DNA of 64,000 bases from the NCBI RefSeq assembly GCF_019399895.1, contig NC_091876.1:4874381-4938380 (forward strand), read 5' to 3'. Below, piece by piece: positions 1-10,809 of the stretch (position 1 is the stretch's first letter; the number at the start of each line of letters is the position of its first letter). The translations under genes and the position numbers were made by a program. Below the pieces are notes generated by a model that searched no databases, was not told where the DNA came from, and saw only the letters and a list, made by a program, of their open reading frames with translations. The DNA comes from Cardiocondyla obscurior (Eukaryota; Arthropoda; Insecta; Hymenoptera; Formicidae).

Positions 1-1360
1 AATTTCATTTCGTTTATTATACGTTTCTTAAGGTATCTCTCCCGCGGCGCCTCGCGCAGAACTTCTTCGCCCGATTTAGACGTCGGTTCTTCCTTTCGAA
101 GTTAATTTTACTGCGCGCCCGCGCTTTCTCCGATTTTTTAGGTTTAAACTTTTTTTTTTCTTTTTAACAAATTAGAAAAAGTGAGCGAGAGAAATTTTCT
201 ACAATTATATTACGGCGAGACGGACGCGTGTTAATTCTAAATCAGTTTTCAAATTAACACGTGTAAATTTAATATGTATATAACATTACGGTGTAACCTA
301 TGCAATATAAACTAATTAATAAATACATGCGTTACGCGGCGTAAATGTCATGTACGCGATTATATAAATGTACGGGAAGGGTATTGTGCGCTGCACGAAA
401 ATCATTTTGCATGTTGCTGCAATTTGTCGTCTAATACGCGTATAATAGCGGCAGTGTGCCGTGTATTGTCTAAATTGTTCCCATGTGTAAACGAACGCGG
501 CCTAAAATATATCGTGTCTCTAGATCATAATCGATATTATTATCGATATTAGCCGCAGTTGGGGGCCGGGGAGTTGTCCATTAGCTTTATATATATCCGT
601 ATACAAGCGCCGGCTTATTGAATATGGGTTTTCCCTCCCCAAGAAATATAAAAGGTAAGCCAGCCAGACAATCTCGCTGGATAGAGATATTACGGCAGAT
701 GTAACGGGTATTTATTCGACAGATGTGTCGATATTTTCTCATGGAAAGTGCGAAGGGTTCGAGTGGAAACATGCCAGGCAATATCGTCTCAAGACGCTGC
801 GTGTCGCCCGCGAGGTTTTACTTACTCCAAAAAATGAAAGAGAGACACTCCGCGCGATCGTACCACGGTAGATTAAACGCGATCGGTCGTCCGCGCGGTA
901 ATAAACGGCGAGTCTTTAAAGCGCGCTTTTAGTTTCGACGAGATCTTCCGTTCGCGCGTATAACGTTCCACTGCTACCGTCTCTCTCGTCCCGCGTCGCG
1001 TTTCCGGACCGGATTTTTCGATCCTACTCGCGCAATTTATTTCCCATACTTTCTCCGAGTGACGTTATTACATCCCCGAAGGTGGTCTTGGCGTCTGTGT
1101 GTATAATCGCGCGCCCCAATTGTAGTATTCCCGAAGAAGTTTCGCGCGAGAAAGAAGTCATAATGAAATTTCAATGTTCCGGTCGCAGTCACTTTTACAT
1201 AAGTTCCGGGCAAGTGCCATCGTAGATACGAACACCGCCTAACTCGGAGAAGTCGCTCGTCGAGAGATCCGTCTCTTGTGGAAGGAAAATTGGAAAATCG
1301 GAAGCGGTCGATTGATTGAACGACTGCTCGCCGTCAAAGAAACTTAATCTGCATTTCGTT
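1..1360. other. Non-coding block, CpG-rich, with a paired TCGATA motif
   Basis: No exon is supported here. At 530-552 two 12-base near-copies built on TCGATATTA lie end to end, and the second contains the full palindrome TATCGATA (541-548). That octamer is the core of the DRE element bound by the insect factor DREF, which is established knowledge for Drosophila; its use here is inference. A GTAAGT-like donor on the minus strand near 823-829 has no visible partner acceptor. Confidence 0.5.
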
Positions 1361-1361
1361 T

Positions 1362-2078
1362 GTGCTACTTCAGCGGCAAACTGTACCAGAAAATGTTTCG
1401 AACGACCGACGAAGCAAAGAGCGAACGAACGGCAAGTGGCCCAGTTTTCCCTTTCAGATATCGACAAACCGTGTTCGAGACCAGCTTAGTAGGGTAGCGA
1501 TTGTCGAAGATATTTCAACCCCCCGTGGAGCCACAAACGAAAGAGCGGAGAAGCGGGAAGAAGCGAAAAGGATGAGACGATATACTCCTGATTTATTGCG
1601 GACGAGGATCAACCTTTTCACTCTGCTTGCGGTGCTCTATCAATTGATACGCGGGGATCCTTTGGTTAAACAACGACGTTCGTCAAGCGGCTTGCGTCTA
1701 ACGCGCGCTACCGTAATTTTAATCCCCGGACACATCGAAAGTTTTCCTACGCCAAGAACATCAACGAAGACCGTGCTGAACAAACGAGCGTTGAAGTACC
1801 TAACAGAAACAAAGTGCCGCGGATTTAATTCTCCGATCGAGAAGGGTCCTCGGGGCGGCGAGGCGCGGCGAGGCGTGGCGAGGGGCCATCGAACAACGGT
1901 AGCGGGAAAACCGGAAAGAGAATTTTATTGGGAGAGTACGTCGCATGAAGGCATCCCGGGCGAAGAATTCGTTAGGGTCTCCCCGCGATCTCTGGGGCGT
2001 GTGTGCGGCGCGGGCGCGTGTATACGAGCCGACGCGCTCACAGGCAAATACGTCGGACCCTCCTCTTTCGTGAAATAG
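1362..2078 (+). other. Longest open frame of the window, 238 codons, probably not a gene
   Basis: The frame opens on a GTG; its first ATG is at 1572, leaving 168 codons that begin MRRYTPDLLRTR. The product would be very basic, rich in Arg, Gly and Ser, with no signal peptide, membrane segment or domain I recognise. The stretch is GC- and CpG-rich, where stop codons are scarce, and other frames on both strands are also open here for 60-130 codons. No clear acceptor or donor brackets it. I read it as a chance frame. It is listed only because its length is somewhat beyond what random sequence usually gives, so a small lineage-specific gene cannot be excluded. Confidence 0.1.
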
Positions 2079-2399
2079 CCACTCGGCCACGACGTTTTAA
2101 ACGGCTTCCAAACGAAGTTTGGTCCCGAAAGCACGGCACGTACACATGTGCGCCGAACGGAGGGGGAGAGCCGCCGCTTACACAGCGCGAAGATCGGGGC
2201 AACGCCTCTTTCGATTACCCCGAGGGCTACGAAACAAATCAAGCGGATGAATACGCGCGGATATTCAGGTGCATTTCCCACGGGTGGGATGCAGCCGGTG
2301 AAGTACTTCCAGCCGGAGAAGTATTCCTTTGTGCGTCGGGACTGCCGGATCGCCTAGGACAAGAATCTATTGCACTTCCGACGTGTACCGCAGCCCCGT

Positions 2400-3938
2400 G
2401 ATTGAAAAAGCGTAAGAGAAAGCGAAACCCTCCGCTCGCGGGAGATAGTAAAATCGCATTCCTAATACACTGCGAGATAAACCGATACGGCAAATCGAGG
2501 ATTTATTTCAAAAAATTTCTTATCACAAATAAATAATAATAAAAAAAAAAGTTATACATGATTTTTTTATTATACGCGTTATATTAAATTGTCAGTGAAA
2601 TATTTATGAAAATTCAGACTGGGCACAGTTTTTCATTTAATACATTTCCATCAATTAATTATGCAATAAGCATCGATTATCAGGAGTAGTATAAAATCGC
2701 TAACTCGTTTTATGATGAGCGAGTTATTCGGCATAATAAAACGGAGATTAAATTTAATTTCCTTTAATACTAATCCTTTTTGGCGAAATGGAAATCCGAG
2801 AAATGCGTCAAACCACTGAATTCCCTTGAATATTCAGCTGCATTTACCTCAAAGTGAATGTAGATAGTAAGCTCTGGTGGAGAAATATTCCTTTGTTAGG
2901 ATGATAGCCACGTATTCGAGCTGTTGAATTGATGCAATATGAGTGTGTTCGAGGTATATACATGCCCTGCACTTAGTTTTAACGAACAAGTTACCTATCG
3001 CGTTTAATGAATCTTCGCGATATATAAAATGCATTTATCTCGTCTATAAAAATTTCTCTCGCGAGTCCTGGGCGTTACCGTGAGAAATTATTAAATGCAG
3101 CGCCTCGTAAACACGTAATTTTTCGCCTAACCACGTGGAAATACGTATTCCTCCCATCAGCCGGAATAAAGTAAAAGATCTAATTTGACATTTTTATCTC
3201 GTCTTTTGTGTACCGTCGCGGTATGCGCAAAGTGTTCGAGACTGCGTTACATATTTATATGCGCGCGGTACCGGCGCAAAAGCCGCAATGAGAGTGCAAG
3301 CTGCTTCGCAAAAGATAGAAATATTCCTTTGTCAGACGACGCGCTCTGTTACGCGCGTGTAACACATCGCCACGGGCCACGTTCCAAAAATGTGTACATT
3401 TCAATTTCAGTCGCGCAGAAATGCGCCCCGCAGTTATATCCGCGGCACCCGTACGTTAGAAAAATGTATTAAACTCTCGTCTTATCGATATAAACAGCGG
3501 GAAATCTATTTTCTTTAACTTATCGCAGCGATATCCTCACTTTTATATGGCGCGCGAAATCCAGTCGCGTATGTAACGACACTTTCGTTCCGATGTCTCG
3601 TTCTTTCGTAATTTACGTTACGCAAACACGTTGGTTGAAAAAGAAAAAAACAAATCGAAGAAACAGCCATCGCGAAAGGCGATTGTGCCGTAAGAAAAAT
3701 GACATTTGCGAATATATGGATGCAATTTAACGGGCTTCAAAAACAGACGAGGAAAAAAAATAGAATTCTCAGGGTTTAAACGGCTACGAAAAAGAAAATT
3801 GTACGTCGAAGTGATTCTTTTACCGGGATTCTTTGATATAGACAATACTCAGAAGTTCGCGGCAATGCATCCGCAAAGTACAAGGCTTGCTTCAAAGTCT
3901 ACGAAAGCAAAGTGTATCCGACGCCGCGGGCGTCCTGT

Positions 3939-3940
<2 letters not shown>
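2400..3940. other. AT-rich non-coding block
   Basis: AT-rich DNA with many short homopolymers and no supported exon. Short frames occur on both strands but none has matching splice sites. Confidence 0.5.

Positions 3941-3941
<1 letters not shown>

Positions 3942-3979
<38 letters not shown>
3942..3979. repeat. (AT)19 microsatellite
   Basis: Thirty-eight bases of uninterrupted AT dinucleotide, a perfect array and therefore probably length-polymorphic. It sits in a non-coding block. Two overlapping open frames read through it as IYIYIY, an artefact of the repeat. Confidence 0.95.
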
Positions 3980-3982
<3 letters not shown>

Positions 3983-6430
3983 TCAATTCCTACTATGAAA
4001 CTGCATTTCACAACCGCAAGTCGCATGCACCTGACGCGTTATACGTCATTCTACACGTATGTAATGTATGCAATGCACTTGAATATTAATGCCTGTAATG
4101 TGCCACGATGATTGAATTGCAAGGTAAATCACATTTGAGAGCTGTGCTTTAAGGCAAAAATGTTCATTTACGAGATATGATATGAGTTATCATTCGAGAA
4201 CGCCTACTTACTGAAAATAACGATTAAACCTTGATTAACTCGCATCTCTCTTTCGCAAAAATTATATTTATATAATCATTGTGACACTTATACGTAATAT
4301 TGAGTTAACAAAATGCTATAAATATTGAAAATGTTTATCATCATATCGCAGCAGGGTGAGCTATCTACGTGTGGTTTTTTTTTTCTTTTTTTTTCTCTTT
4401 TTGCATATTTATATAATGACCTGATACATCACCGTGATATATCCCATTTCAATTAATCAAGAGACACGTATCGTTGTCACAGGCATAACGTTTGAAGCGC
4501 GTGACCGCGGTCAAAGTTAAATGCGATTTTTCGAACAAAAAAAAAATAAAAAAAAAAATATTTCCGTCCCACGTCCGTAATCGATGCCATTAATAACGAA
4601 CAAAATTGCGCAAAAATTGCGCGTGTTTCCACCATTGCTCCCCCCCTTCTCGGTTAATTTCCTCCCGAAATCAATTAGTTACGAACTCTTGTGCGAGAGA
4701 CGCGCGAATCGATTCGATCCTTTCATCGTGTCGAACAACTACGAAACTAACGCCGGAACAGAGAAATACTGGGAGCACGCAGTTAACCGTCCCGAAGCGA
4801 TTAACTGCAATTTTCGTGATCCGCCGTAAAATACGGAAAATCCCGCGACCCCTCGCAATTACGGCGACACGGAGGAAAGGATTTAATGGGGAAACTGGAG
4901 AAAAGCGCTTCCCATTTAAAAGCGATATCTTTCAAAGAGTATATACGTGCGGATTTTTCGCGAGACATAAACCGCGCCGAGACGACGCGGGGCCCGAATG
5001 AATTATCAGTTACTACTGGCTTCCGGCCCGAGGGTAGGGACGACGGCGGAGAAAGGTTAAGCTGTCGCTTGACGTACGAGGCTAATGAAAGCTTAGCCCT
5101 GTAATGCAATCTGACGGAAAGCAAGCCGGGCCGTCTGACGTGATAGGTCAGCCGAGGCCGGTCTGAGTTTGTGCGCGCCAGCAAGACAAGTGGATTACCC
5201 CGGTGGCTCTAGGGATACCGGCCATATAACGGACGATCTTCGACTCTCCTTTTGATTTTGTTGCCCTTCTTCAACGCCGAGTGCCGACCCTATCGCGCCC
5301 TGGATATTTCCCGCCGTCAATGTCCGGCTACTTTTAGTCTTTTTCTCCCTTTTCCCCCCGCCCCCCTTTCGGCCCCGGGAATGGCGCGCGACAGTTATTG
5401 CCGTGGACGATTTGTCTCGCTCGTGTCCCGAGACGCGGGCTCCATCGCGGAGAAATCGAGATCACGACGTTGACGAAGAACGGCGGCCAGCAATTCGCGC
5501 GATCACGATCGACGCGGACACGGGTGAAATATTATATCTTCTACTCGAATAGCCGGGCGTTTAAAATATCGCGTGAAACTAAATTAATTACCCGGCCTAC
5601 GTTGTCGCAGCGGTATTTGGTAAATGAGATTGGACTGCGTCGCGGAAATATTACAGAAACTACTCGTTTTCTTTCTTTTTTTTTTCTTTTTTTTTCTATT
5701 TAATCGTTGGTCTAGATCGCACGAGCGAGCTCGAGTTGTATGTCACATGCGAGAATTTCGAGACCGCCCCTGTATTTCACGCGAAAGCGCGTGGTTTCCA
5801 TCTCTTTTCCTATTCTCCTCCTCTCGCTTTCTCGTTCTCTGCGGAGACACGCACCGCAATTCTTTCCGTGCGGCGCGTTTTTATTCCTCTCTCTCTCTTT
5901 CTCGGCAATACAGCTTTCCGGCTGCGTGATATCGACTCCCGTTACTTAATTCCATTCGGCACGACACTTCGCTGTTCCTAGAAGCGTTTAGACATCGCGA
6001 TCGATTGGACGAGCGCGGTAACCGTGGGTACTGGCATTGTTCAAAAGTCTCGTTTCTCTGGCAGCGATGCGATATGCGTCTATATACCCTAGTATGCACG
6101 ACGGACGCGCGGCAGGCTTTCCTTCTCCCAGATGGGAAAAGTACAACCGCTCACGACACGAGCTTAGATCGCTATCCAGTTTGGCGAATTAGACCCTTCA
6201 TTGGAATTGACATGTTCACAGTAGTTATTTCGTTTACTTTACTAGACGACTAAGCCAGAAAACTTATTTTGACCCACCCGATATTATCATAAATCTACTC
6301 CTAGCTTTGTACGTGTAAATATATTTGTCATTTTTTTTACACACATTAAAATTTTATAAACTTTGATTGCAAAAAGATACTCTCTCAAGTTTTACAAGTA
6401 AAAAGAAAAAAAACATGTACAAAGCGAAGA
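3980..6430. other. Non-coding block
   Basis: AT-rich up to about 4580, then CpG-rich to about 6250. Frames of up to 131 codons overlap on both strands in the CpG-rich part, as expected where stops are rare, and none is bracketed by credible splice sites. A 12-base palindrome CGAATCGATTCG lies near 4707. A possible minus-strand acceptor near 4213 (pyrimidine tract ending TTTTCAG) could serve the transcript that leaves 7065, but the link is untested. Confidence 0.4.
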
Positions 6431-6439
6431 CTAGCGTTA

Positions 6440-6860
6440 GTTTATCTGAATATTACAGATATTAATAATATAAAATAGCTAGTTTGCAAGTGAAATTGCA
6501 ATCGCGATCGGCAGTTTCGTCTTGGAAGCGCTGACAACGATTGGTTTAATGTCGACCAGGGTGGATAAGCAATAATTGGTTTTATCTGGCTGTACCGAGC
6601 CGGGTGGGCATAATGAAAATGATAGGTCAGCACGCGAGCAGTGCGGCAGCAGCCAGGCAGTAGCAACAGCTTTTAGCAGCCACTCGGTCTGCACGATATT
6701 ACTATTTGCACAAAATTACGCCGGGTACAAGATTGCCTCACTTATGAACACTCGATCAACTGACGCGACCGACGTCGCTCGAAACAATCGCGTGCATTCG
6801 TTTCGCGAACGCGAGAGCGAACCCGGCGAGTGCTCTCTATTCCCTTCGTAGTTTCTCCTT
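6440..6860. promoter_or_regulatory. Possible cis-regulatory element, homeodomain-like sites
   Basis: The stretch around 6535-6635 has low redundancy and carries ATTGGTT, TAATTGG and ATAATGAAAATGATAGG close together, followed by a CAG-rich run at 6630-6690. Clusters of TAAT-core sites are typical of insect enhancers. No exon is visible. This is a composition-based guess that only cross-species conservation could confirm. Confidence 0.15.
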
Positions 6861-7065
6861 TATTATTCTCTCTATTTTTTTCTCATAAGTAAAAGAAACC
6901 ATGCGCGTGCTACGCGGGCACAGTTTTTCAATACATCCTAATTCGCGCGCGTCATTATTATTGGGGATATTAATTAATTATTATTTTTATTTGATTATTA
7001 CAGTTGAGTGATCTCGGTTCAAGAGACCTTAATAGCAAACTACGAAAAAAAAGCATGCGACTCAC

Positions 7066-7109
7066 CGATCTGCATGAGCGTCAGCGGAGTTGAAGAATTC
7101 TGCCGGTGA
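7066..7109 (-). other. Candidate internal exon C of minus-strand transcript
   Basis: On the minus strand a pyrimidine tract ending TTTTTTGTTACAG leads into 44 bases, which are followed by the donor GTGAGTCGC. Both junctions match consensus well and the spacing is typical of an internal exon. It lies 115 bases below exon B on the same strand. Its 44-base length is not a multiple of three, so it would shift any frame entering it. No downstream exon could be fixed; a possible acceptor lies near 4213. It may belong to a non-coding RNA or to the 3' UTR of the 8549-7674 frame. Confidence 0.45.
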
Positions 7110-7224
7110 CTGTAACAAAAAAGAGAAATATTAATTTAGACATGTATATTAATTAATAAAATTAATAAAAAAAGGGTACAAAATTTTTTTTAATAAAGAC
7201 TTTATTTATAAAATGTATACTTAC

Positions 7225-7518
7225 TTAAGAGTTGCTCCGCCGATGCAGGATGCCCGTCCCGGGCCTGCTCCTCCTCTCAGATGGGACGTGACGAGCCATC
7301 CTTCCGCGCACAAGTAACTCGCGAACGCGCCCGGGTGAAGTTACAATCGCGAAAATTGATTAACAAATTTTTCGACACTCCCGCATTAAAAAGAATCGTA
7401 AAAAAAACGCCCGGTAACTATCGGCAGCCCCGAACGACCGACGAACCGGCTGCAGTTCGTATAATTTCGAATCGGCGTGCGGCACTGAGCGATGCGACGC
7501 AGCGGAGTTTCTCTTGAC
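7225..7518 (-). other. Candidate exon B of minus-strand transcript
   Basis: The acceptor is a long T-rich tract ending TTTGTTTCAG and the donor is GTAAGTATAC, one of the best in the window. The 294 bases are open for about 50 codons from the 5' end in all three frames and then closed in each, so no single frame spans the exon. Its last 55 bases or so repeat the last part of exon A, 397 bases away, with about 80 percent identity by eye. This points to a tandem duplication that included a donor site. It would be 3' untranslated if the reading frame from 8549 is used. Confidence 0.45.
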
Positions 7519-7621
7519 CTGAAACAAAAAAATTAAACAATTATTTAGTAGATATAAAATTTGATTGAATGAAAAAATTAAAAAACGTTATTAAAAATCC
7601 AAAGAAAAAATTGATATATAC

Positions 7622-7726
7622 CCATGGGTTGCTCCGCCGGGGCAGGATACCCTTCCTGGGCCTCCTCCTCCTCTCAGGATGTCTGCGGGATGTCGGGTCG
7701 GTCCTCCTTCGATGGTAGAATATTAT
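7622..7726 (-). other. Candidate exon A of minus-strand transcript
   Basis: The acceptor reads TTTTATGTTTCAG and the donor GTATATATC, giving a 105-base exon. One frame is open throughout and would encode a very Arg-rich peptide (ERRRRPRKGILPRRSN). Another frame continues the phase of the upstream frame from 8549 and adds DNILPSKEDRPDIPQTS before a stop at 7674-7676. The second half, on the minus strand from about CTGAGAGGAGG to GGAGCAAC, is duplicated at the end of exon B. The choice between the two frames is open, and the exon could be non-coding. Confidence 0.45.
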
Positions 7727-8549
7727 CTGAAACATAAAAGTTGCAATGAATATTCTGTTCTGTTCAAGGTTTTGTTCGATGTCTTATTGAGTGCGTATTG
7801 TTTATGATACCGCGCGCATGTTTTGGTTGCGGGCGACCGGGCGCACATTCCAGCGCTAGTACGCTAGCTCGCTCTGTCCCCCCTGCTCGCCGCGCTCCCC
7901 GCGCCTACGCTCGTCGACTCCCGAACCTACGCAATACGTATGAGAAACGAGCCCGGCTGACTGCCACTAGCCAGCACCCATCCCTCTTCCCCGTGCTCCT
8001 TGGAGCTGCTCCGCCCGATACTTTAAATGAAACGCAATGAGAATCTCAGCCGCGACGAAGACGGCCGACGTGCAGATCTCACGTTCTCAAATTCGATCTA
8101 GAGTTAAGTTACTACAAGATTCCTATCGCGAATGATACAGCTCACGTATCGTCGCCCGACTATACGTACGCGAAGTTATCGTGGCGAAGTAAAAAGCGAT
8201 ACGATTCACCTGTAAGTGTCCGGTCGAACATAGGTAGATGGACAACGACGGTGTCCTGTGCAAGACTCCGCGGTTCATAGAGCTTCAGGGCGAGGCGAGA
8301 CACAGGTACGTGTTGGTAATTCGTGAGAGAACACGCGCAAGATGCCTCGATATCCGTTTCAAAACCGGATGCTCTCAACACGTGGCCGGCGTATCTCATC
8401 GACTGAGCAACGGATCGCATAGATCGTTCGCGATCAGGCGATCGATAGAGCGCTCTGATTGGTCGGCGCGCTAGGATCCTTTCGTTACCCCCCCAGCACC
8501 CATCCCCACCCATCATCCCCCCCGTACCGTCGCTACCGACGATTATCAT
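7674..8549 (-). CDS. Candidate two-exon small protein gene, unknown function
   Basis: From ATG at 8549 the minus strand is open through 8210, where CAG meets GTGAATCG, a usable donor. Splicing to the acceptor at 7727 joins in phase and adds 17 codons to a stop at 7674, giving about 130 residues. The N-terminal part is Gly/Met-rich (GGMMGGDGCWGG), then basic, with no signal peptide, membrane helix or domain I recognise. A CCAAT motif on the minus strand near 8460 lies downstream of this ATG, so transcription could start inside the frame and the ATG may not be used. A plus-strand donor GTAAGTGTCC at 8212 overlaps the proposed minus donor, which weakens the call. The downstream exons B and C would make the stop a nonsense-mediated-decay candidate unless the RNA is non-coding. 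Confidence 0.25.
8488..8523 (-). other. G-quadruplex motif, six G tracts on the minus strand
   Basis: The plus strand shows C runs of 7, 3, 4, 3 and 7 bases separated by 1 to 5 bases. The complementary strand therefore has more than four G3+ tracts with short loops, which fits the standard quadruplex pattern. It lies within the 5' part of the 8549 frame on the strand that would be transcribed into RNA as G-rich. Confidence 0.7.
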
Positions 8550-8559
8550 CGCTAGTGAT

Positions 8560-10770
8560 TATGGGTGAGGAGCGAAAAAATCGCGGAGACCATCTGAATA
8601 TATTAAAATTAAATATTAAAATATAACTAAATCTCAAAATCGCCGATTTAATAAATGAAACATTTCTAGCTGATATAAAGAATTCGCTATGTAATCTAAA
8701 GCTTGTATCTCCCGTTTTGGTAGCAAACCTTTTTATTCGAGCAACAACTTTGTCGACAAATTCCTCCGCCGTTTATTGGCACGACGTAAGACTTCCTACG
8801 CAAATTCACAAATTACTCTCCGTCGTTAACTGCGCTAGAAACTGCGTTACGAGCGAGCGGCCGTTGCGCCCGGATTAATAATGTTCGCGAAACCGAATTG
8901 CGGTTGCCGTCTATGAATGTTTACGTTAAGAGTTATTTAAAATATGCGCTGTAACACACGAGATAACGCATATCGCGGGGGCGGATCTCGCATCCCGCGC
9001 TGATTAATGTGGCACATGTAAAGTTTCGACAACGCTCGAATCTGCATATCCACGTTACGTCGTAACTTTCTAGGGGAAGGATTAAATATGGCCACGCGTC
9101 GCCGCGCACAGTCGAATGCACACATTTCGAACTGTTGCATACTAATTTGCATACTATCAAACTCTCGACGGGGACCAAATTGAATGATCCGTCAACTGCG
9201 GAACTTATGGCTGCGGGACGCACCACCGATTTGCGTTAAGCTCCGAAATCTCTCTTTAGCGCGTTTAATTGCCAATGCAATCCGTCGAAATCGACAGAAT
9301 TCTCTCTTTCCTCAACATTATACCAATTATCCGAAACCACAAATGCGATATTTTTTTTCCCCCGTCCCTTCGCGAGAAACACCGGCAACGTTTGGATTCG
9401 TCGGATAGTCGACTGACGGGAAAATGTGATAGATGACGAGGCCTTCTCGCCTCTGTCCGATGGCGGAACGAAGAAGTAGGTCTCATTCGCTTCACTGCCC
9501 GTACCGAGAACCATCCATCATAGCATAAGAAAGTGGCGAGTTGCCTTCCGCGTATGAATATTCACGAAAGTGCAAAACTAAGGCTGCGAGGAGACTACAA
9601 GGATAGACTACGGGAGATTGCAGGATGAAAATCCGTCTAACGGCTTTAATCTTTCCAAGCTAGACAAATTTAGTTCGCGGATTCAATTGTTCTTCCGCTT
9701 GCGCGGTTTCTATATTACTTTAAATCATTTAAGACGGAATGGAAGCACGCTCGTTCCTCCGTTCGCATCAAAATTACGTAATTAACGATAAATTTTCGTC
9801 GATTTTGTAATAAAAAATATTCGCGGGTGTAGTTTGATTCATCGAATCCCACTCGGCCGTATAATGAAACACGGTTACATAAACTCGACTGTAACGAAAA
9901 TTGATTAATTAAGTATCTAGCGAAATTCAGCCGGTAATTCCAGGTTAATGCGTACCATAATGCTAAGGCCATTGTTCGTACGTACACCGTCGCCCCCGAA
10001 CGATACGCCGCATTATACTGGGTAATGACGAGAGAAATATGGTTATTTTCGGTCCAATGGGTGAGCGTGCTTCCATAGTTTATTGCGTTTTCTATCTGAA
10101 GTATGCCATCTTTATTACGTTATCGCGCGCTGCGTGCTGAGCGCCAGTTTATGTCGACAGATCCGGTCCCCCGATATACGTTATAAAAGCAATAATTAGC
10201 AGTTTCTTTTTCAATTTTAATACCGCGCTAATCAGCCATGTACAAAAGCATGGATAAGATACTATTATAGAGACCACGAGTTTGCATAATTTCGACATTT
10301 CGTTGTGTACTAATGTTTTTTTTTTCTTTTGTTTCTTTCTTTCTTTTTTAACAATTTTATCACGAAAGCATGATACTACTACACAGGGAATAGGAGACAT
10401 TTATTTTTTTCCAACGATTCGCTTAATCGATACGAAAGCTTAAACGCAGTCGGAGTTGCAATATCTTGCTGATTATTTCTCTTGGTATTTTTACAGGTTG
10501 AATTAAATTATTAACGTTAATATTGTTCAAGTCGCACAAACGTCATTTCGTCGAGAATAAGATAACGAAGGCAGTAATTATAATAATAATAATAATTTCA
10601 ATTCGCATTATATCGTTACGACGCTAAATGTAGAAATTTATTTCGCCGGCTCGCCAATTCATTCAAAGCTGTTTAACGTGTCTATATAAAAATCGAATCG
10701 TATAAACATCCCTCACGGCGATAAATGCACATAATTCTCCCCGGGGTCGATCAATCAATCAGTCCGCGAG
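8560..10770. other. Non-coding block
   Basis: Mixed composition, no supported gene. A T-rich tract ending TTTTTACAG just before 10499 resembles a plus-strand acceptor, but what follows is an AT-rich (AAT)n-like run with no open frame or donor. Confidence 0.4.
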
Positions 10771-10778
10771 TCGTGAAT

Positions 10779-10802
10779 GGGTTCCGGGGGTGGAGGGAGG
10801 GG
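10779..10802 (+). other. G-quadruplex motif
   Basis: Four G runs of 3 to 5 bases with loops of 1 to 4 bases (GGG, GGGGG, GGG, GGGG), followed at once by a run of A. The pattern fits the usual G3+N1-7 rule. No gene is near enough to suggest a role. Confidence 0.6.
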
Positions 10803-10809
10803 AAAAAAA

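Noticed and set aside
1362..2078. 238-codon open frame as a protein gene
   Set aside because: Starts on GTG, basic low-information composition, overlapping antisense frames and no splice sites. Best explained by scarcity of stops in CpG-rich DNA.
8212..8222. Plus-strand donor GTAAGTGTCC as evidence for a plus-strand gene
   Set aside because: The site is good, but no plus-strand acceptor or coherent frame accompanies it. It mainly weakens the overlapping minus-strand donor call.
10499..10620. Plus-strand exon after TTTTTACAG
   Set aside because: The following sequence is AT-rich with a simple AAT-like run and has neither a frame nor a donor.
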